Assembly: GCA_913063325.1 (NCBI GenBank)
Contig: CAJXYE010000014.1
Span: 24,607 to 88,606 of the forward strand
DNA from: an uncultured Colwellia sp.
Lineage (GTDB): Bacteria; Pseudomonadota; Gammaproteobacteria; Enterobacterales; Alteromonadaceae
DNA length: 64,000 nucleotides
Direction: 5' to 3'
The notes beneath the pieces are model-generated. The model made no database searches, was not told the origin of the DNA, and was given only the letters and a program-made list of their open reading frames with translations. Below are positions 42,888-52,150 of the stretch, piece by piece (position 1 is the first letter of the stretch; the number at the start of each line of letters is the position of its first letter). Made by a program: the position numbers and the translations under genes.

Positions 42888-44030
42888 TTAGCCTTTAAGT
42901 GTTATGTCAGAAATTAGTTTTGATAACCTTTCCATACATTTAGTAATTGTGAAGTTTTCCAATATATTATCTTGTGATTTTATAGACATTCTTTGGCGTA
43001 GTTCGTGATTTTTAATTAATTTTAATAGATATTTAGTTAAAGATTTCACATCGCCAGTATTAACCAGAAAGCCAGTATTATGATCAACAATAACTTCAGC
43101 TGTACCAAAAGGACAATCAGTCGCAATAGCTGGTAGGCCCAAAGCTTGCGCTTCTAATAGCGCGTTACTCATTCCTTCATGATCACTCGATAAGCTAAAG
43201 ATATCAGCTTGTTTCAGCCAGGCATAAGGGTTTTTAACGAAGCCAGGCATTATAATATTGTTAGATATGCCTAACGCGTCTACTAAAGTATCTAAATCAT
43301 GTCTTAAGCTACCATCTCCAAGTATGATAAGTAGTGCAGAACGCTCTTTTAACACGTTAGCAAAAGCTCTCAGCATAATATCAAAGCGTTTTTGGTTTTC
43401 TAATCGTCCAATCGAGATTATTATGGGAATACCTTTATCTTTAGCAAGTTTGATTTTTTCGGGAAAAATGACTTCTTCACTTGCTTTACTTTTTAACACT
43501 TCAACATCTACAGCATTATGAATGGTGGAAATTTTACTTTTAGCAAAAGGGTATTTGTATTCAAATGTTTTAGCTAACTCAGAAGCAACACAAATAAAAG
43601 CATCCGCTTTTTTGTAGCTTGATTCGGCCCATTTTCCATATAACCCTAACTCTTGTTTAGTAGGGTCATTTGCAATACGTGCTATCCATTTCGGCTTATG
43701 TTTGGTCCATCGAAGTGTTTCTGCTGTAAATATATTGGGTACTGACCAAGCGCTAATAATGACGTCAGGCTTGACTTTATCTATCCAACATTTAAAGCGG
43801 TAAGCCGCTCTAATATTATCCCAAGGTTTATGCTTCCCTAGAATTGTTACTAATACATCGTCAGGGATATCATAGGTACGATCCGGTCGATAAAAGGCGG
43901 CACTTAATTCAAAGTTTTCTCGCGATAATGATGTTAGGGCGTTGGCAACAAAACGTTCTGCCCCGCCGGTGCCTAAGCTGCCGACAATAAACATCACTTT
44001 AACTTTATTTTTCTTAATTATTTGGCTCAT
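42888..44030 (-). CDS. GT4 family glycosyltransferase
   Basis: GT-B enzyme of 380 residues. VKVMFIVGSLGTGGAERFVANAL is the N-terminal GGAER motif. STIHNAVDVEVLKS marks the hinge, and PIIISIGRLENQKRFDIMLRAF the start of the donor domain. SDHEGMSNALLEAQALGLPAIATDCPFGTAEVI contains EX7E with the CPxGxAE ending common in N-acetylhexosamine-type transferases. It begins 17 bases inside the end of the upstream glycosyltransferase gene, so the two are translationally coupled. Sugar specificity is unknown. Confidence 0.9.
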   Translation of the reverse strand: MSQIIKKNKVKVMFIVGSLGTGGAERFVANALTSLSRENFELSAAFYRPDRTYDIPDDVLVTILGKHKPWDNIRAAYRFKCWIDKVKPDVIISAWSVPNIFTAETLRWTKHKPKWIARIANDPTKQELGLYGKWAESSYKKADAFICVASELAKTFEYKYPFAKSKISTIHNAVDVEVLKSKASEEVIFPEKIKLAKDKGIPIIISIGRLENQKRFDIMLRAFANVLKERSALLIILGDGSLRHDLDTLVDALGISNNIIMPGFVKNPYAWLKQADIFSLSSDHEGMSNALLEAQALGLPAIATDCPFGTAEVIVDHNTGFLVNTGDVKSLTKYLLKLIKNHELRQRMSIKSQDNILENFTITKCMERLSKLISDITLKG

Positions 44031-45039
44031 TGCGGCTTCTTATTAATTGCTCTGTTAATTCGACGTATTTTTGTGCCATTAAATTTAAATCAAGATGGTT
44101 TATTGCATACTCTCTTGCCGAATTAGATAATGTTAATAATGCTGATGGTTCATAAATTATCTCAGTTATTCTTTTTACGAATTCATCAACATTATCTTTT
44201 TCACAGGTGTAACCTGAAACACCATTTATCACTAGTTCAGGTAATGAAGAAGCGTCACTTGAAATAACAGGAGTACCACAAGCAATAGCCTCCATCGCAG
44301 CCCTTGGTAGTCCTTCAAGGCGAGTTGGTAAAATCAATAAATCAGCATTTATATATGCTTTCTTTACACCTTGAAGATCTAATCTACCTATGCAAATTGC
44401 ATTTAAATGGTCTATTCCATTTAATTGATTTCTGTCTTCTGTATAGCTCAATTGTATTTTTTCGCCTAATGCATCCATAATTTTAGGCAGTAAATCAGTT
44501 CCTTTTCTTTTCGATAAATTACCTACGTACAAAACTTTTAACGGTAAAATTGCAGGTCGTTGCTCAGTATTTGAGGCAGGTGAAAAAAAATCGATATCTA
44601 CAGCATTCAAAATTACAACGGGCTTAGCCCAATTAAATACAGAACGAATGCCGTCAGCGGTGCTCTTGCTTAACGCTATAACTGCATCAGATTTTTTATA
44701 ACTACTTTTTAGCCAATGCGAAAGAATAAACCGATGAAATAGTGATTGTGGAATTGATTTATAAGGTGTGTATTCTTTATCTAAAACAAACAGTCGTTCA
44801 ACCGTTATTAAAGGTATACCTTGTTTTTTAAAGGCAAAAGCGTTCCAACTGTTTCCAATAATACAATCTGTTTTGTCAGGTGCGTTATTTTTGGTTAGTA
44901 ACCATGGTATATATTGATACTTATGTGGAAAACCTTCTGCTATTGCTGTATGCCCAAGTTTTTCTAAGGCTAAGGCAAGTTGTTTAATTGAAACGTCACT
45001 ACCGCTATTTCCTATAGTATAAGGTAACCAAAACTTCAC
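44014..45039 (-). CDS. GT4 family glycosyltransferase
   Basis: GT-B enzyme of 341 residues if started at GTG 45039, preceded by GGGAG six to ten bases upstream and giving MKFWLPYTIGNSGSDVSIKQLALALEKLGH. A longer ATG start at 45093 would run 38 bases into the upstream gene and is less likely. VVILNAVDIDFFSP is the hinge, LKVLYVGNLSKRKGTDLLPKIM opens the donor half, and TRLEGLPRAAMEAIACGTPVISSDASSLPELV holds EX7E. It is part of a run of four GT genes with tight spacing. Confidence 0.88.
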   Translation of the reverse strand: MKFWLPYTIGNSGSDVSIKQLALALEKLGHTAIAEGFPHKYQYIPWLLTKNNAPDKTDCIIGNSWNAFAFKKQGIPLITVERLFVLDKEYTPYKSIPQSLFHRFILSHWLKSSYKKSDAVIALSKSTADGIRSVFNWAKPVVILNAVDIDFFSPASNTEQRPAILPLKVLYVGNLSKRKGTDLLPKIMDALGEKIQLSYTEDRNQLNGIDHLNAICIGRLDLQGVKKAYINADLLILPTRLEGLPRAAMEAIACGTPVISSDASSLPELVINGVSGYTCEKDNVDEFVKRITEIIYEPSALLTLSNSAREYAINHLDLNLMAQKYVELTEQLIRSRNEPNN

Positions 45040-45055
45040 TACTAACTCCCTATTT

Positions 45056-46270
45056 TTAATGAACCAATGCCGATTCAAATCGTTGTACAACATTAGTTAC
45101 TAAAAAGTTATCGTGAGCAAATTGTTTAGCCCTTACTGTTATTTTATCAATAAGGTCTATATCTGAATAAAGTATTGTTGTTAATTGCTCATTTAAACTG
45201 TTCACATTATCAGGCTCGCATAACCAACCTGTTTGATTAGGAATAACTGCATCAATTATACCACCGCTATTTGAACCTATCACAGGGCAACCAGCCAACA
45301 TAGCCTCAACAAAGGTTAAGCCTTGTGCTTCAACTTGGCCATTTTTTGCTTTTTTAGAGGGGCCGACAAAAACGTCGCTTGCTGCAAAGTAACTGTACAC
45401 TTCTTGGTTCGGTACCCAGCCGATAAAATCAACATTTTTTTCGATGTTAAGGTCTTTAGCTAAATTTTGGAAAATTTCTTTTTCATGTCCTTCACCAATA
45501 ATAACTAAGCGGACAAGTTTATCTTCTTTAAGTAATAACTGTGTGGCAAGCAGTGCCTCGCGCACCCCTTTTTCTTCTGATAAGCGACCAACAAATAGAA
45601 TTAATTTTTCATTTGAATTTTTTTGTAACTTACTTCGTAATTCAGTGATTTTTTGCTTATCAAGTTTAGGTAAGGGAAGAATTCCCGTTGGTAACCTTAA
45701 GAATAGCGTAGTAGTGTCTGGGGCTAGTTCACGAGTTACTTTTTCAGTAACACTGCTATTAACGGTTACTAGTGCTGAATTATTAATGGCAAATGCTTTA
45801 AGCTTTCTCATTAAAGGGGAGTTTAGTGCAAAAACATCTCCACCGTGCACTGTTGCAATATGTTTTGTTTTAAATAATTTGCATGCTAATGCCGATACAA
45901 AGCCTTGTGGTAATAACCAATGTGAATTAACTATATCTGGTTTCCATAATGCTAATTCTTTCATTACAGCTAATAGCTCACACATTACTAGAATAGGAAG
46001 CTTTAACTTATTGAATGGATTCTTGTCTAAATTACCCAGCGCGCCTCCTTGGTAACATACCGTTTGAGCTTTTAGTGGTAATAAATACCTAAAACGCCTT
46101 ACTTCAACGCCATCAAAAAGTTCTTTTGTTTTGGCGCCTTTGAAGTGTGGTGCAAGTACTCGCACTTCATGACCTTGATTTACTAACTCTTTGGCAAAGT
46201 TATGCACAAACGGGGTTGTCGTGTCGTTTAGCCAACGAGGGTAGTTAGAGGTTACTATTAATATTCTCAT
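45056..46270 (-). CDS. GT4 family glycosyltransferase
   Basis: GT-B enzyme of 404 residues. MRILIVTSNYPRWLNDTTTPFVHNFAKELVNQGHEVRVLAPH is a frequent family 4 start. IATVHGGDVFALNS is the acceptor-side His-Gly-Gly-Asp segment, LILFVGRLSEEKGVREALLATQ opens the donor half, and GQVEAQGLTFVEAMLAGCPVIGSNSGGIIDAV holds EX7E. This is similar in layout to PimB/WcaL-like mannosyl or glucosyl transferases, but the donor is unknown. A palindromic repeat fills the gap to the polyprenol GT2 upstream. Confidence 0.9.
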   Translation of the reverse strand: MRILIVTSNYPRWLNDTTTPFVHNFAKELVNQGHEVRVLAPHFKGAKTKELFDGVEVRRFRYLLPLKAQTVCYQGGALGNLDKNPFNKLKLPILVMCELLAVMKELALWKPDIVNSHWLLPQGFVSALACKLFKTKHIATVHGGDVFALNSPLMRKLKAFAINNSALVTVNSSVTEKVTRELAPDTTTLFLRLPTGILPLPKLDKQKITELRSKLQKNSNEKLILFVGRLSEEKGVREALLATQLLLKEDKLVRLVIIGEGHEKEIFQNLAKDLNIEKNVDFIGWVPNQEVYSYFAASDVFVGPSKKAKNGQVEAQGLTFVEAMLAGCPVIGSNSGGIIDAVIPNQTGWLCEPDNVNSLNEQLTTILYSDIDLIDKITVRAKQFAHDNFLVTNVVQRFESALVH

Positions 46271-46322
46271 TACTTTTCATGCCTGTGTAGATCAATCAGT
46301 ATTAATTCAAAATTGGTCGAAA

Positions 46323-46439
46323 CGTCATTCCTGTGGTGTTTTAGGTTTGAATCCAAACTAAAAGACAATGGATCTTCGACAAAACACTTCGAAGATGACG
46401 TTATCAATGGATCTTCGACAAAACACTTCGAAGATGACG
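46323..46439 (+). repeat. Composite palindromic repeat with duplicated B half
   Basis: A half at 46323-46355 (CGTCATTCCTGTGGTG, then TTTTAGGTTTGAATCCA), then two tandem B halves, 46370-46400 and 46409-46439 (GGATCTTCGACAAAAC, then CTTCGAAGATGACG). It fills most of the gap between two - strand genes (46271-46475) and shows B-half duplication as a growth mode of the element. Confidence 0.9.
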
Positions 46440-46475
46440 TTATCAATTAACTCCTGGGTAAAATTCATAAGCACG

Positions 46476-47441
46476 TTATTTTTTGTTATCAACTTGTGAC
46501 GCTTGTTGTAATTCAATGCGTCTAACCTTTTCCAATGTTTGCTCAATTAATTGTCGATTGAAATTCATTAAATCAGCTAACAAGGCAATTAAAAAAGAAA
46601 TAAAACCTAAAATGGTGAACGTGCCACCTAATATTAAAGATTGTATATGGCCAGAGCCATCACCATTAAAATAAAAATATAAAAATCGAATAATAGGAAT
46701 CGCGCCAATAATAGATAATGTCAAGCCGATAAAGAAGAATACTCTTAGTGGCTGATACATAGCATACATACGAATAATCGTAGTAAGTTGGCGTTCTATG
46801 AATTTTGGAATACTGCTAAAAAGACGAGACTCACGAGTTTTTTCATTAGTCTCCACGGGTACAGAAGCAACAGCCATGTGCTTTTTGCCTGCTTGAATCA
46901 ATGCTTCAATGGTATAGCTAAAAGGAGAAACAATGTTGAGTTGTAATGCTGCTTCACGGCTATAAGAGCGAAACCCACTTACTGCGTCAGGCACTTGTAC
47001 ACCTGAGAGTGTTTTTACAACATAACTACCTAATCTTTGAAGAAATTTTTTAAAAGGAGAGAAATGAGCAACTTTACTCGTATTTCTATCACCAACCACA
47101 ACATCAGCTTTGCCATCTAGAATGGGCTGTATTAATTTGGGTATGTCCCAACCAGCATATTGGTTGTCACCGTCGGTATTAACTATTATATCAGCACCTA
47201 AATGCAAGCATTCATTAATACCTGTACGGAAGGTTCTTGCTAAACCTCGATTGTTTTTATTAATAACAATATGGTTTACACCAAGTTCTTTAGCTACTTC
47301 TATGGTTTTATCAGTAGAGCCATCATCAATAATCATGATTTCAACAATATCTACCCCTTCAATTTCTTTAGGAATATCATTAAATGTTGCGGGTAATGTA
47401 CCTTCTTCATTATAACAAGGTATTTGAACGATCAATTTCAT
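46476..47441 (-). CDS. GT2 polyprenyl-phosphate glycosyltransferase-like protein (GtrB/DPM1-like)
   Basis: A 321-residue family 2 glycosyltransferase. KLIVQIPCYNEEGTLPATFNDI is the start, EIMIIDDGSTDKTIEVAKEL holds the first Asp pair, and IIVNTDGDNQYAGWDIPKLIQP contains the metal DxD. VSGFRSYSREAAL and a C-terminal domain with two strong membrane helices (VFFFIGLTLSIIGAIPII and LGGTFTILGFISFLIALLA) match enzymes that load a sugar onto undecaprenyl phosphate (GtrB, DPM1). Such a lipid-linked sugar would feed a GT-C enzyme on the outer side. The 192-bp gap upstream (47442-47633) is gene-free and may hold its promoter. Confidence 0.88.
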   Translation of the reverse strand: MKLIVQIPCYNEEGTLPATFNDIPKEIEGVDIVEIMIIDDGSTDKTIEVAKELGVNHIVINKNNRGLARTFRTGINECLHLGADIIVNTDGDNQYAGWDIPKLIQPILDGKADVVVGDRNTSKVAHFSPFKKFLQRLGSYVVKTLSGVQVPDAVSGFRSYSREAALQLNIVSPFSYTIEALIQAGKKHMAVASVPVETNEKTRESRLFSSIPKFIERQLTTIIRMYAMYQPLRVFFFIGLTLSIIGAIPIIRFLYFYFNGDGSGHIQSLILGGTFTILGFISFLIALLADLMNFNRQLIEQTLEKVRRIELQQASQVDNKK

Positions 47442-47633
47442 GTAAACAGTCCATTTATTAGCGGTAAAGCAATAATTAATTTTGAATTGAGCTTATATTC
47501 ATTAGGCTATACTTTTTAATCGATTGTATCCCTATCTATATAGTTTGCCAAGAATTTACTTAATATTAACATCAAGGTTTAGGGGATGTTTTTTGAAAAA
47601 TAAAATTAATTAATGGTATTGTGCTAAGTGAGT

Positions 47634-48392
47634 TTAATTACCTGAATTGAGCGATAAATTTGATAGTTTCTCAATGGCTTCTTGATATAACTCACCTAAC
47701 TCAACATCTACTTCAGAATAATTTATTGGCGTAATAACTTTAGCCTGAATTTCACCTTTCACCATATTTTCAGAACTATCACCAGTACCTTTTACTCCTG
47801 TATTTTTAAACATTTTATATTTTTTAGATAAAGGCGTTTTCAATTCAAGAATTTTAGTTAAGTAATCTAAAATACTATCAGGTGATTGTGTGAGGTCGTC
47901 TGCGTTTAAAAAGTAGTATTGGCCTTGTAATTCTTTTGCTAAAGTCACTAATTGTTCTAAACGGCTTATATAGTATGTACGAGCATTTTCAGCATTAGTG
48001 TATTCGTGGAAAGGATCCACTTTTAAAAATAACTTTTGAATACTTTTTATTGTTGCTATCGGGTCGCGCACCATAATAATGACAATATCATCACTCGAAA
48101 AAACACTTGGGTTAACAGAATGCTCGTTATGTAAAACTTTATCAAACAAGTAAACTGCATCTTTTTTCGGCGAATGTTCCGAGAAATATTTTAACTTTTG
48201 CCTAATAAAGCTTTTCCAACTGTAATAGCCAATATGTAATTCATAATACCCTTCAATCTGTGGATTACTCCCAAGTACATGACCTAATAAGCTAGTATTT
48301 GCACGCATATGGCTAAGTAAAGTAATACGTTTATATGGGCGTAGTATCGAAGGATGACGCAATATTGTTTTTAAATGCTGGAACAGTTCCAT
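47634..48392 (-). CDS. Sulfotransferase family protein
   Basis: A 252-residue P-loop protein. YKRITLLSHMRANTSLLGHVLGSNPQIEGYYELHIGY has the R/S-x-x-T-S-L-L phosphosulfate loop style of bacterial sulfotransferases (Sulfotransfer-3-like). DDIVIIMVRDPIATIKSIQKLF is the 3'-phosphate strand with Arg and Ser. It would sulfate the glycan using PAPS. It starts one base after the upstream GT2 stop, forming a coupled pair. It is the fourth sulfotransferase-type gene in the window. Confidence 0.78.
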   Translation of the reverse strand: MELFQHLKTILRHPSILRPYKRITLLSHMRANTSLLGHVLGSNPQIEGYYELHIGYYSWKSFIRQKLKYFSEHSPKKDAVYLFDKVLHNEHSVNPSVFSSDDIVIIMVRDPIATIKSIQKLFLKVDPFHEYTNAENARTYYISRLEQLVTLAKELQGQYYFLNADDLTQSPDSILDYLTKILELKTPLSKKYKMFKNTGVKGTGDSSENMVKGEIQAKVITPINYSEVDVELGELYQEAIEKLSNLSLNSGN

Positions 48393-48393
48393 A

Positions 48394-49386
48394 CTAGCCC
48401 TTAAGCTTTGATATTAAGGTTAGGTATTTACTATATAACCACCATTTACAGGTATTATTTAATGCGAGCGCTTTATTAGCATAAATTGCAGCGTTTGATG
48501 TTTGATTCAGGCGAAGATACTCTTCAGTGATATGTTTAAAAACATCAGACAAGCCTATTTTACTGTGATTTTGAATACAGCTTTTAGCGGATAACAATAT
48601 AGCTTTTTCATACACGGTTATTTGATATAAACGCTTTTCAAACGTACTAACTAAAGTGGACATATTGTCTGATTTTTTTGGGTCAGGAATATGATGTTTG
48701 GAAATAACTGCGGGGTTATACAAAATAGTACCAGCGGCATCTACTGTGCGAATGAAAATGTCACGATCACATTCATAACGGATATTTTCATCCATACCTT
48801 TAATTGCTATATAAAGCGCTCGTTTTACAATAGTGCAATTTAAATGGGCGAAACCTCCGCTTGTAAATAAAAATTCTGCGTCAACATTAAAAGCACCAAA
48901 ATCATCTTTTGTTAAACTATGTGTTTGGTTAGCAAGATCTTCAATCCAAACATTATCCTTTTGTTTGCTACCATCTGAAAAATAAGCATCTTGATTGGTG
49001 TAATAGGCATCCACTTCTGTATCCGAATTAGCAATAGAATCGTGGGCACGTTGTAAATGGTTATTATCAATCCAATAATCATCGTCATCAAGAAAACATA
49101 AATATTTTCCTCTACCAACATAGGCACCAGTATTCATAGAGTAACTTTGACCGTGGCCATTAGGGCGTCGAATTTGATAACGAAAATGAACATTACTGCC
49201 GTATTGTTTTTCTAGTTCTTTATAGGCGGGTAAAAATTCATCGGTAGTGCCGTCGTTTGCTACAACAACTTCAATACTTTTAAAGCTTTGAGCTAATACA
49301 GAATCTAACGCTAATTGAAATAATTCAGGTCGATTTCTTGTTGGAATTACTATAGTAAAAAATGGAGTTATATTTTGTGCTGTCAT
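48394..49386 (-). CDS. GT2 family glycosyltransferase
   Basis: A 330-residue GT-A enzyme. PFFTIVIPTRNRPELFQLALDSVLAQSFKSIEVVVANDGTTDE is the family 2 N-terminus with the first Asp, and KYLCFLDDDDYWIDNNHLQRA carries the metal-binding Asp cluster. IRYECDRDIFIRTVDAAG is the acceptor-side ED-like region. The C-terminus has tetratricopeptide-like helices. It lies 21 bp downstream of the deacetylase gene and is followed at once by a sulfotransferase gene, so it may add the sugar that is then sulfated. Confidence 0.9.
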   Translation of the reverse strand: MTAQNITPFFTIVIPTRNRPELFQLALDSVLAQSFKSIEVVVANDGTTDEFLPAYKELEKQYGSNVHFRYQIRRPNGHGQSYSMNTGAYVGRGKYLCFLDDDDYWIDNNHLQRAHDSIANSDTEVDAYYTNQDAYFSDGSKQKDNVWIEDLANQTHSLTKDDFGAFNVDAEFLFTSGGFAHLNCTIVKRALYIAIKGMDENIRYECDRDIFIRTVDAAGTILYNPAVISKHHIPDPKKSDNMSTLVSTFEKRLYQITVYEKAILLSAKSCIQNHSKIGLSDVFKHITEEYLRLNQTSNAAIYANKALALNNTCKWWLYSKYLTLISKLKG

Positions 49387-49407
49387 TTTTTTGCCTTTTG
49401 CACTTTT

Positions 49408-50397
49408 TTAATCATTGTAATTAGCCTTCACTTTATTTATATAAGCAGTTTGTACTGTAGTTATTATTCCATGCTGCTTTGTTATAAACCATTGAATATA
49501 TGCTGCGGTAGTGTTGTAAAACTCTGTTGCTTGTTTTTCACTTGTAACGTAAGGGGTTAAACCCGCTTGCACACTGGGTGAATGAAATGAAAAAATCAAA
49601 TTATTATGGCCTAACCTTAATTGTGTTTTGGTGATTTTTTTTAAATCATTCAAAGGAAAACCTTCAGGTGATAGTCGCTGTCGCTTAACTCTTAGTAGTT
49701 TTAGTAACAAGCGATTGAGCGATTTTTTTTGTTGCTTTTCTAGTTGCTCAGGATGTTTGTCAAACCAGCGCTCAATAAATGGAAATAATGATACCACTGC
49801 GGTAGTATGCGGCCAGTGTTGAATGTTGTCTTTTTCGAATTTTTTATTATTAAAGTGGCTGAAATCAGGCCCTTGCTGATGGCTAAAATCACTGAATGGA
49901 CTAATGCTAACATCAGTTTTATAACCTAATTTTGTTAAACTAAGCACAGTGTGTTCACCAATACCATAACGACCGGCAAGATAGGTTACTGGGGCTTTGC
50001 CGCAAACTTCGGTTATTTTATTGGTTAACGTCTTTAATTTTTCAAACTCTATGTCTTTATCTAAATTACCCGGATAGGAATTGAAATTAGAAATTTGATC
50101 TTCATTATCTTCGTTTGGCGGGTTAACCCACGGATGTAAATGAGTTGCAAACTCTATATGATTAGAGTTATTGGTTTTAAAGTGCTCTATTACCTTTGTT
50201 CCGTTGGCACTATTAACAAAAGCATAGTCTAACGCAAATGTTATTTTTGCTCCCAAAACGATGAGCTTCTCACAAAAATCAATGAGCTTATCACCATGAG
50301 TTACGCTATTATTGCTACGAAAAAAACCACTATTCCAATCGAATTCCTCTTCGGTATGAATAACAATAGCTAGCGTTGGTGAGGTAGTTTGTGTCAT
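49408..50397 (-). CDS. Polysaccharide deacetylase family protein (WalW-like)
   Basis: A 329-residue protein with the carbohydrate esterase 4 (NodB-like) layout. LAIVIHTEEEFDWNSGFF holds the first acidic residues, HIEFATHLHPWVNPP gives the metal His pair, and YLAGRYGIGEHTVLSLTKLGYKTDVSIS the conserved Arg-containing block. LIFSFHSPSVQAGLTPYV near the end supplies the late His. No signal peptide is seen, so it may act in the cytoplasm on lipid-linked or nucleotide sugars. It resembles proteins annotated WalW in lipopolysaccharide clusters, a label I recall only from annotation. It begins seven bases after the upstream lipoprotein gene ends. Confidence 0.75.
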   Translation of the reverse strand: MTQTTSPTLAIVIHTEEEFDWNSGFFRSNNSVTHGDKLIDFCEKLIVLGAKITFALDYAFVNSANGTKVIEHFKTNNSNHIEFATHLHPWVNPPNEDNEDQISNFNSYPGNLDKDIEFEKLKTLTNKITEVCGKAPVTYLAGRYGIGEHTVLSLTKLGYKTDVSISPFSDFSHQQGPDFSHFNNKKFEKDNIQHWPHTTAVVSLFPFIERWFDKHPEQLEKQQKKSLNRLLLKLLRVKRQRLSPEGFPLNDLKKITKTQLRLGHNNLIFSFHSPSVQAGLTPYVTSEKQATEFYNTTAAYIQWFITKQHGIITTVQTAYINKVKANYND

Positions 50398-50404
50398 ATA
50401 ATTA

Positions 50405-51709
50405 TTAATGGGACATGTACATTTTTATAAGTAAAGGTTGATTTCCTTTTCGGCCTTTCACTTTTTGATTTCCTGCAATATAAAAAGCGCCAGCGTTGTC
50501 TTTTGTAAGCGTGCCATAAAAGTTAAGGTTACGCCATAACTTTGTCTTTACAGGAAAATGTATCTCTGTTGAAGAATATAGGTCATATATTGCCCATTGC
50601 ATTCCTTGTTTTTTAACCTTACCTAAACTTAAAATATGGCCTTTACCAGAAAAGGTAAAAAGAGAGGGAGTGTATGATTTTGTGTTCTCATACATAAGGC
50701 CTTTATAAAGTAATTTATCTTCATTTCCCTGAGTCAGTTTCAGCTGATAAAGGCCACCTTCGGCAGTGGTAAAGTAGATGTCGCCACTTTCCATGCTAGT
50801 ATAACCAATAATACCATGATGATTTTTTATTTTATTGTGTTGGTAAGAAGTCATTGGATAGGCAGCTATAAGCCTTAAATTGGTATCGTAATGATTTAAA
50901 AAGACTTCAAGTTCGTTATAGTCGTTTTCTTTTAAATATGGCACGAAAACCTGCCCATTTTCATCAACAATAAAGTTTCGAGAAATATGAGTAGATACAG
51001 AGCCAACTACTATGCGGGTTGTTTTTTGTGTTTGTGTATCAAACTGGTAAAGTACGTGATTCCAGTAACCAAGCGTGTATACATAGCGCCCGTTTGTGTT
51101 TACGGCAATTAAAGCTTCCTCGGTCGACAAGACATGTTCCCATTCGAGTAAATGTGGTTTTTTTCGCCAAAGGTGTCCTCCCCATGTAGGGTTAATGCCT
51201 TCGTCTTCACCTGCTTCATCAAAGCTTGAAAAATATAGGTACCCGTCATTAGCTTGATATATCTTACTATGAAGTTTATTTTGTCCTGTACCTTCGCGAT
51301 AAATCCCTGCTCTTTTTAATTCTGTTATTACATCGCTTTGTAAAACAGATTCCAGTGTTACTGGATTGTATTGGTATAAATATGCTGTTCTGCTATCGTT
51401 ACCTATGTCTTTGTCAATACCATGGGTAGAAACACCAAAATAAATATTTCCTTCATCGTCTCTCCCTGTTGCTCCCCAAATGGCGTCTGCATTATTAATC
51501 TGAGCTGGTAACTTTATAGGGACTTCTTCTAGTGTTGGTGCTTTAAAAATATTGGCGGGGAGGCGGGTAAATTTAGTACCCACCTTTAAATCAAAAGGCC
51601 TTAGTACTATGTCTGATTCGGAGCTGTTTTCTGCATTGTTTCCAGAATCGCAAGCGGATAATAAAAGAATATTAACAAAAATTAATATTGTAGCTAATAC
51701 TTGTTTCAC
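50405..51709 (-). CDS. Predicted lipoprotein with repeated beta-strand architecture
   Basis: A 434-residue protein with a lipoprotein signal: a short basic start, a hydrophobic ATILIFVNILLLSAC core and Cys20. The following SDSGNN-like linker has no Asp at +2 (DSGNN follows the Cys directly, so position +2 is Asp), which in enterics would favour inner-membrane retention. The rest is rich in aromatic beta segments such as IYFGVSTHG, YLYFSSFDEAGE, YVYTLGYWNH and DIYFTTAEGGLYQL, spaced about 45-50 residues apart, like a six- or seven-bladed propeller. No enzyme motif is visible. Its position between deacetylase and PHP genes suggests a periplasmic role in glycan maturation or export; function unknown. 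Confidence 0.6.
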   Translation of the reverse strand: MKQVLATILIFVNILLLSACDSGNNAENSSESDIVLRPFDLKVGTKFTRLPANIFKAPTLEEVPIKLPAQINNADAIWGATGRDDEGNIYFGVSTHGIDKDIGNDSRTAYLYQYNPVTLESVLQSDVITELKRAGIYREGTGQNKLHSKIYQANDGYLYFSSFDEAGEDEGINPTWGGHLWRKKPHLLEWEHVLSTEEALIAVNTNGRYVYTLGYWNHVLYQFDTQTQKTTRIVVGSVSTHISRNFIVDENGQVFVPYLKENDYNELEVFLNHYDTNLRLIAAYPMTSYQHNKIKNHHGIIGYTSMESGDIYFTTAEGGLYQLKLTQGNEDKLLYKGLMYENTKSYTPSLFTFSGKGHILSLGKVKKQGMQWAIYDLYSSTEIHFPVKTKLWRNLNFYGTLTKDNAGAFYIAGNQKVKGRKGNQPLLIKMYMSH

Positions 51710-51729
51710 TCACTAATTCCTTTTTAAGC

Positions 51730-52133
51730 TTGGATTCCAGCCTAAAACACAACTGGAATGACGTATACGAACACAACTGAAAGACGTATATAAACACTAC
51801 TAGTATGACGTAAACGAATACCGGTTACGTTTCTATTCTTGTCATCCTCAAGTTGTCTTGTTGAGGATCCATGTTTTTGGATTCCAGCCTAATATACCGC
51901 TGGAATGACGTACACGAACACAACTGGATTGACGTATATAAACACTACCGGAGTGATGTAAGCGATTACTGGTTACGTTTCTATTCTTGTCATCCTCAAG
52001 TTGTCTTGTTGAGGATCCATGTTTTTAGATTCCAGCCTAATATACTACTGGAATGACGTATGTAAATACTTCTAGTATGACGTATACGAACACAACTGGA
52101 ATGACGTATATAAACACTACTAGTATGACGTAA
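51730..52133 (-). repeat. Tandem composite palindromic repeat block in a 441-bp gap
   Basis: The 51710-52150 gap is almost entirely repeat. A reversed A half (TGGATTCCAGCCTAAAAC, then AACTGGAATGACG, 51731-51763) is followed by 24-nt tails such as GACGTATATAAACACTAC. Two B-A units follow (GTCATCCTCAAG at 51841, and again near 51990), each with further 24-nt tails ending near 52133. The duplicated core is about 150 bp. No gene is supported here. Confidence 0.9.
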
Positions 52134-52150
52134 TGTTATTTAACCATACT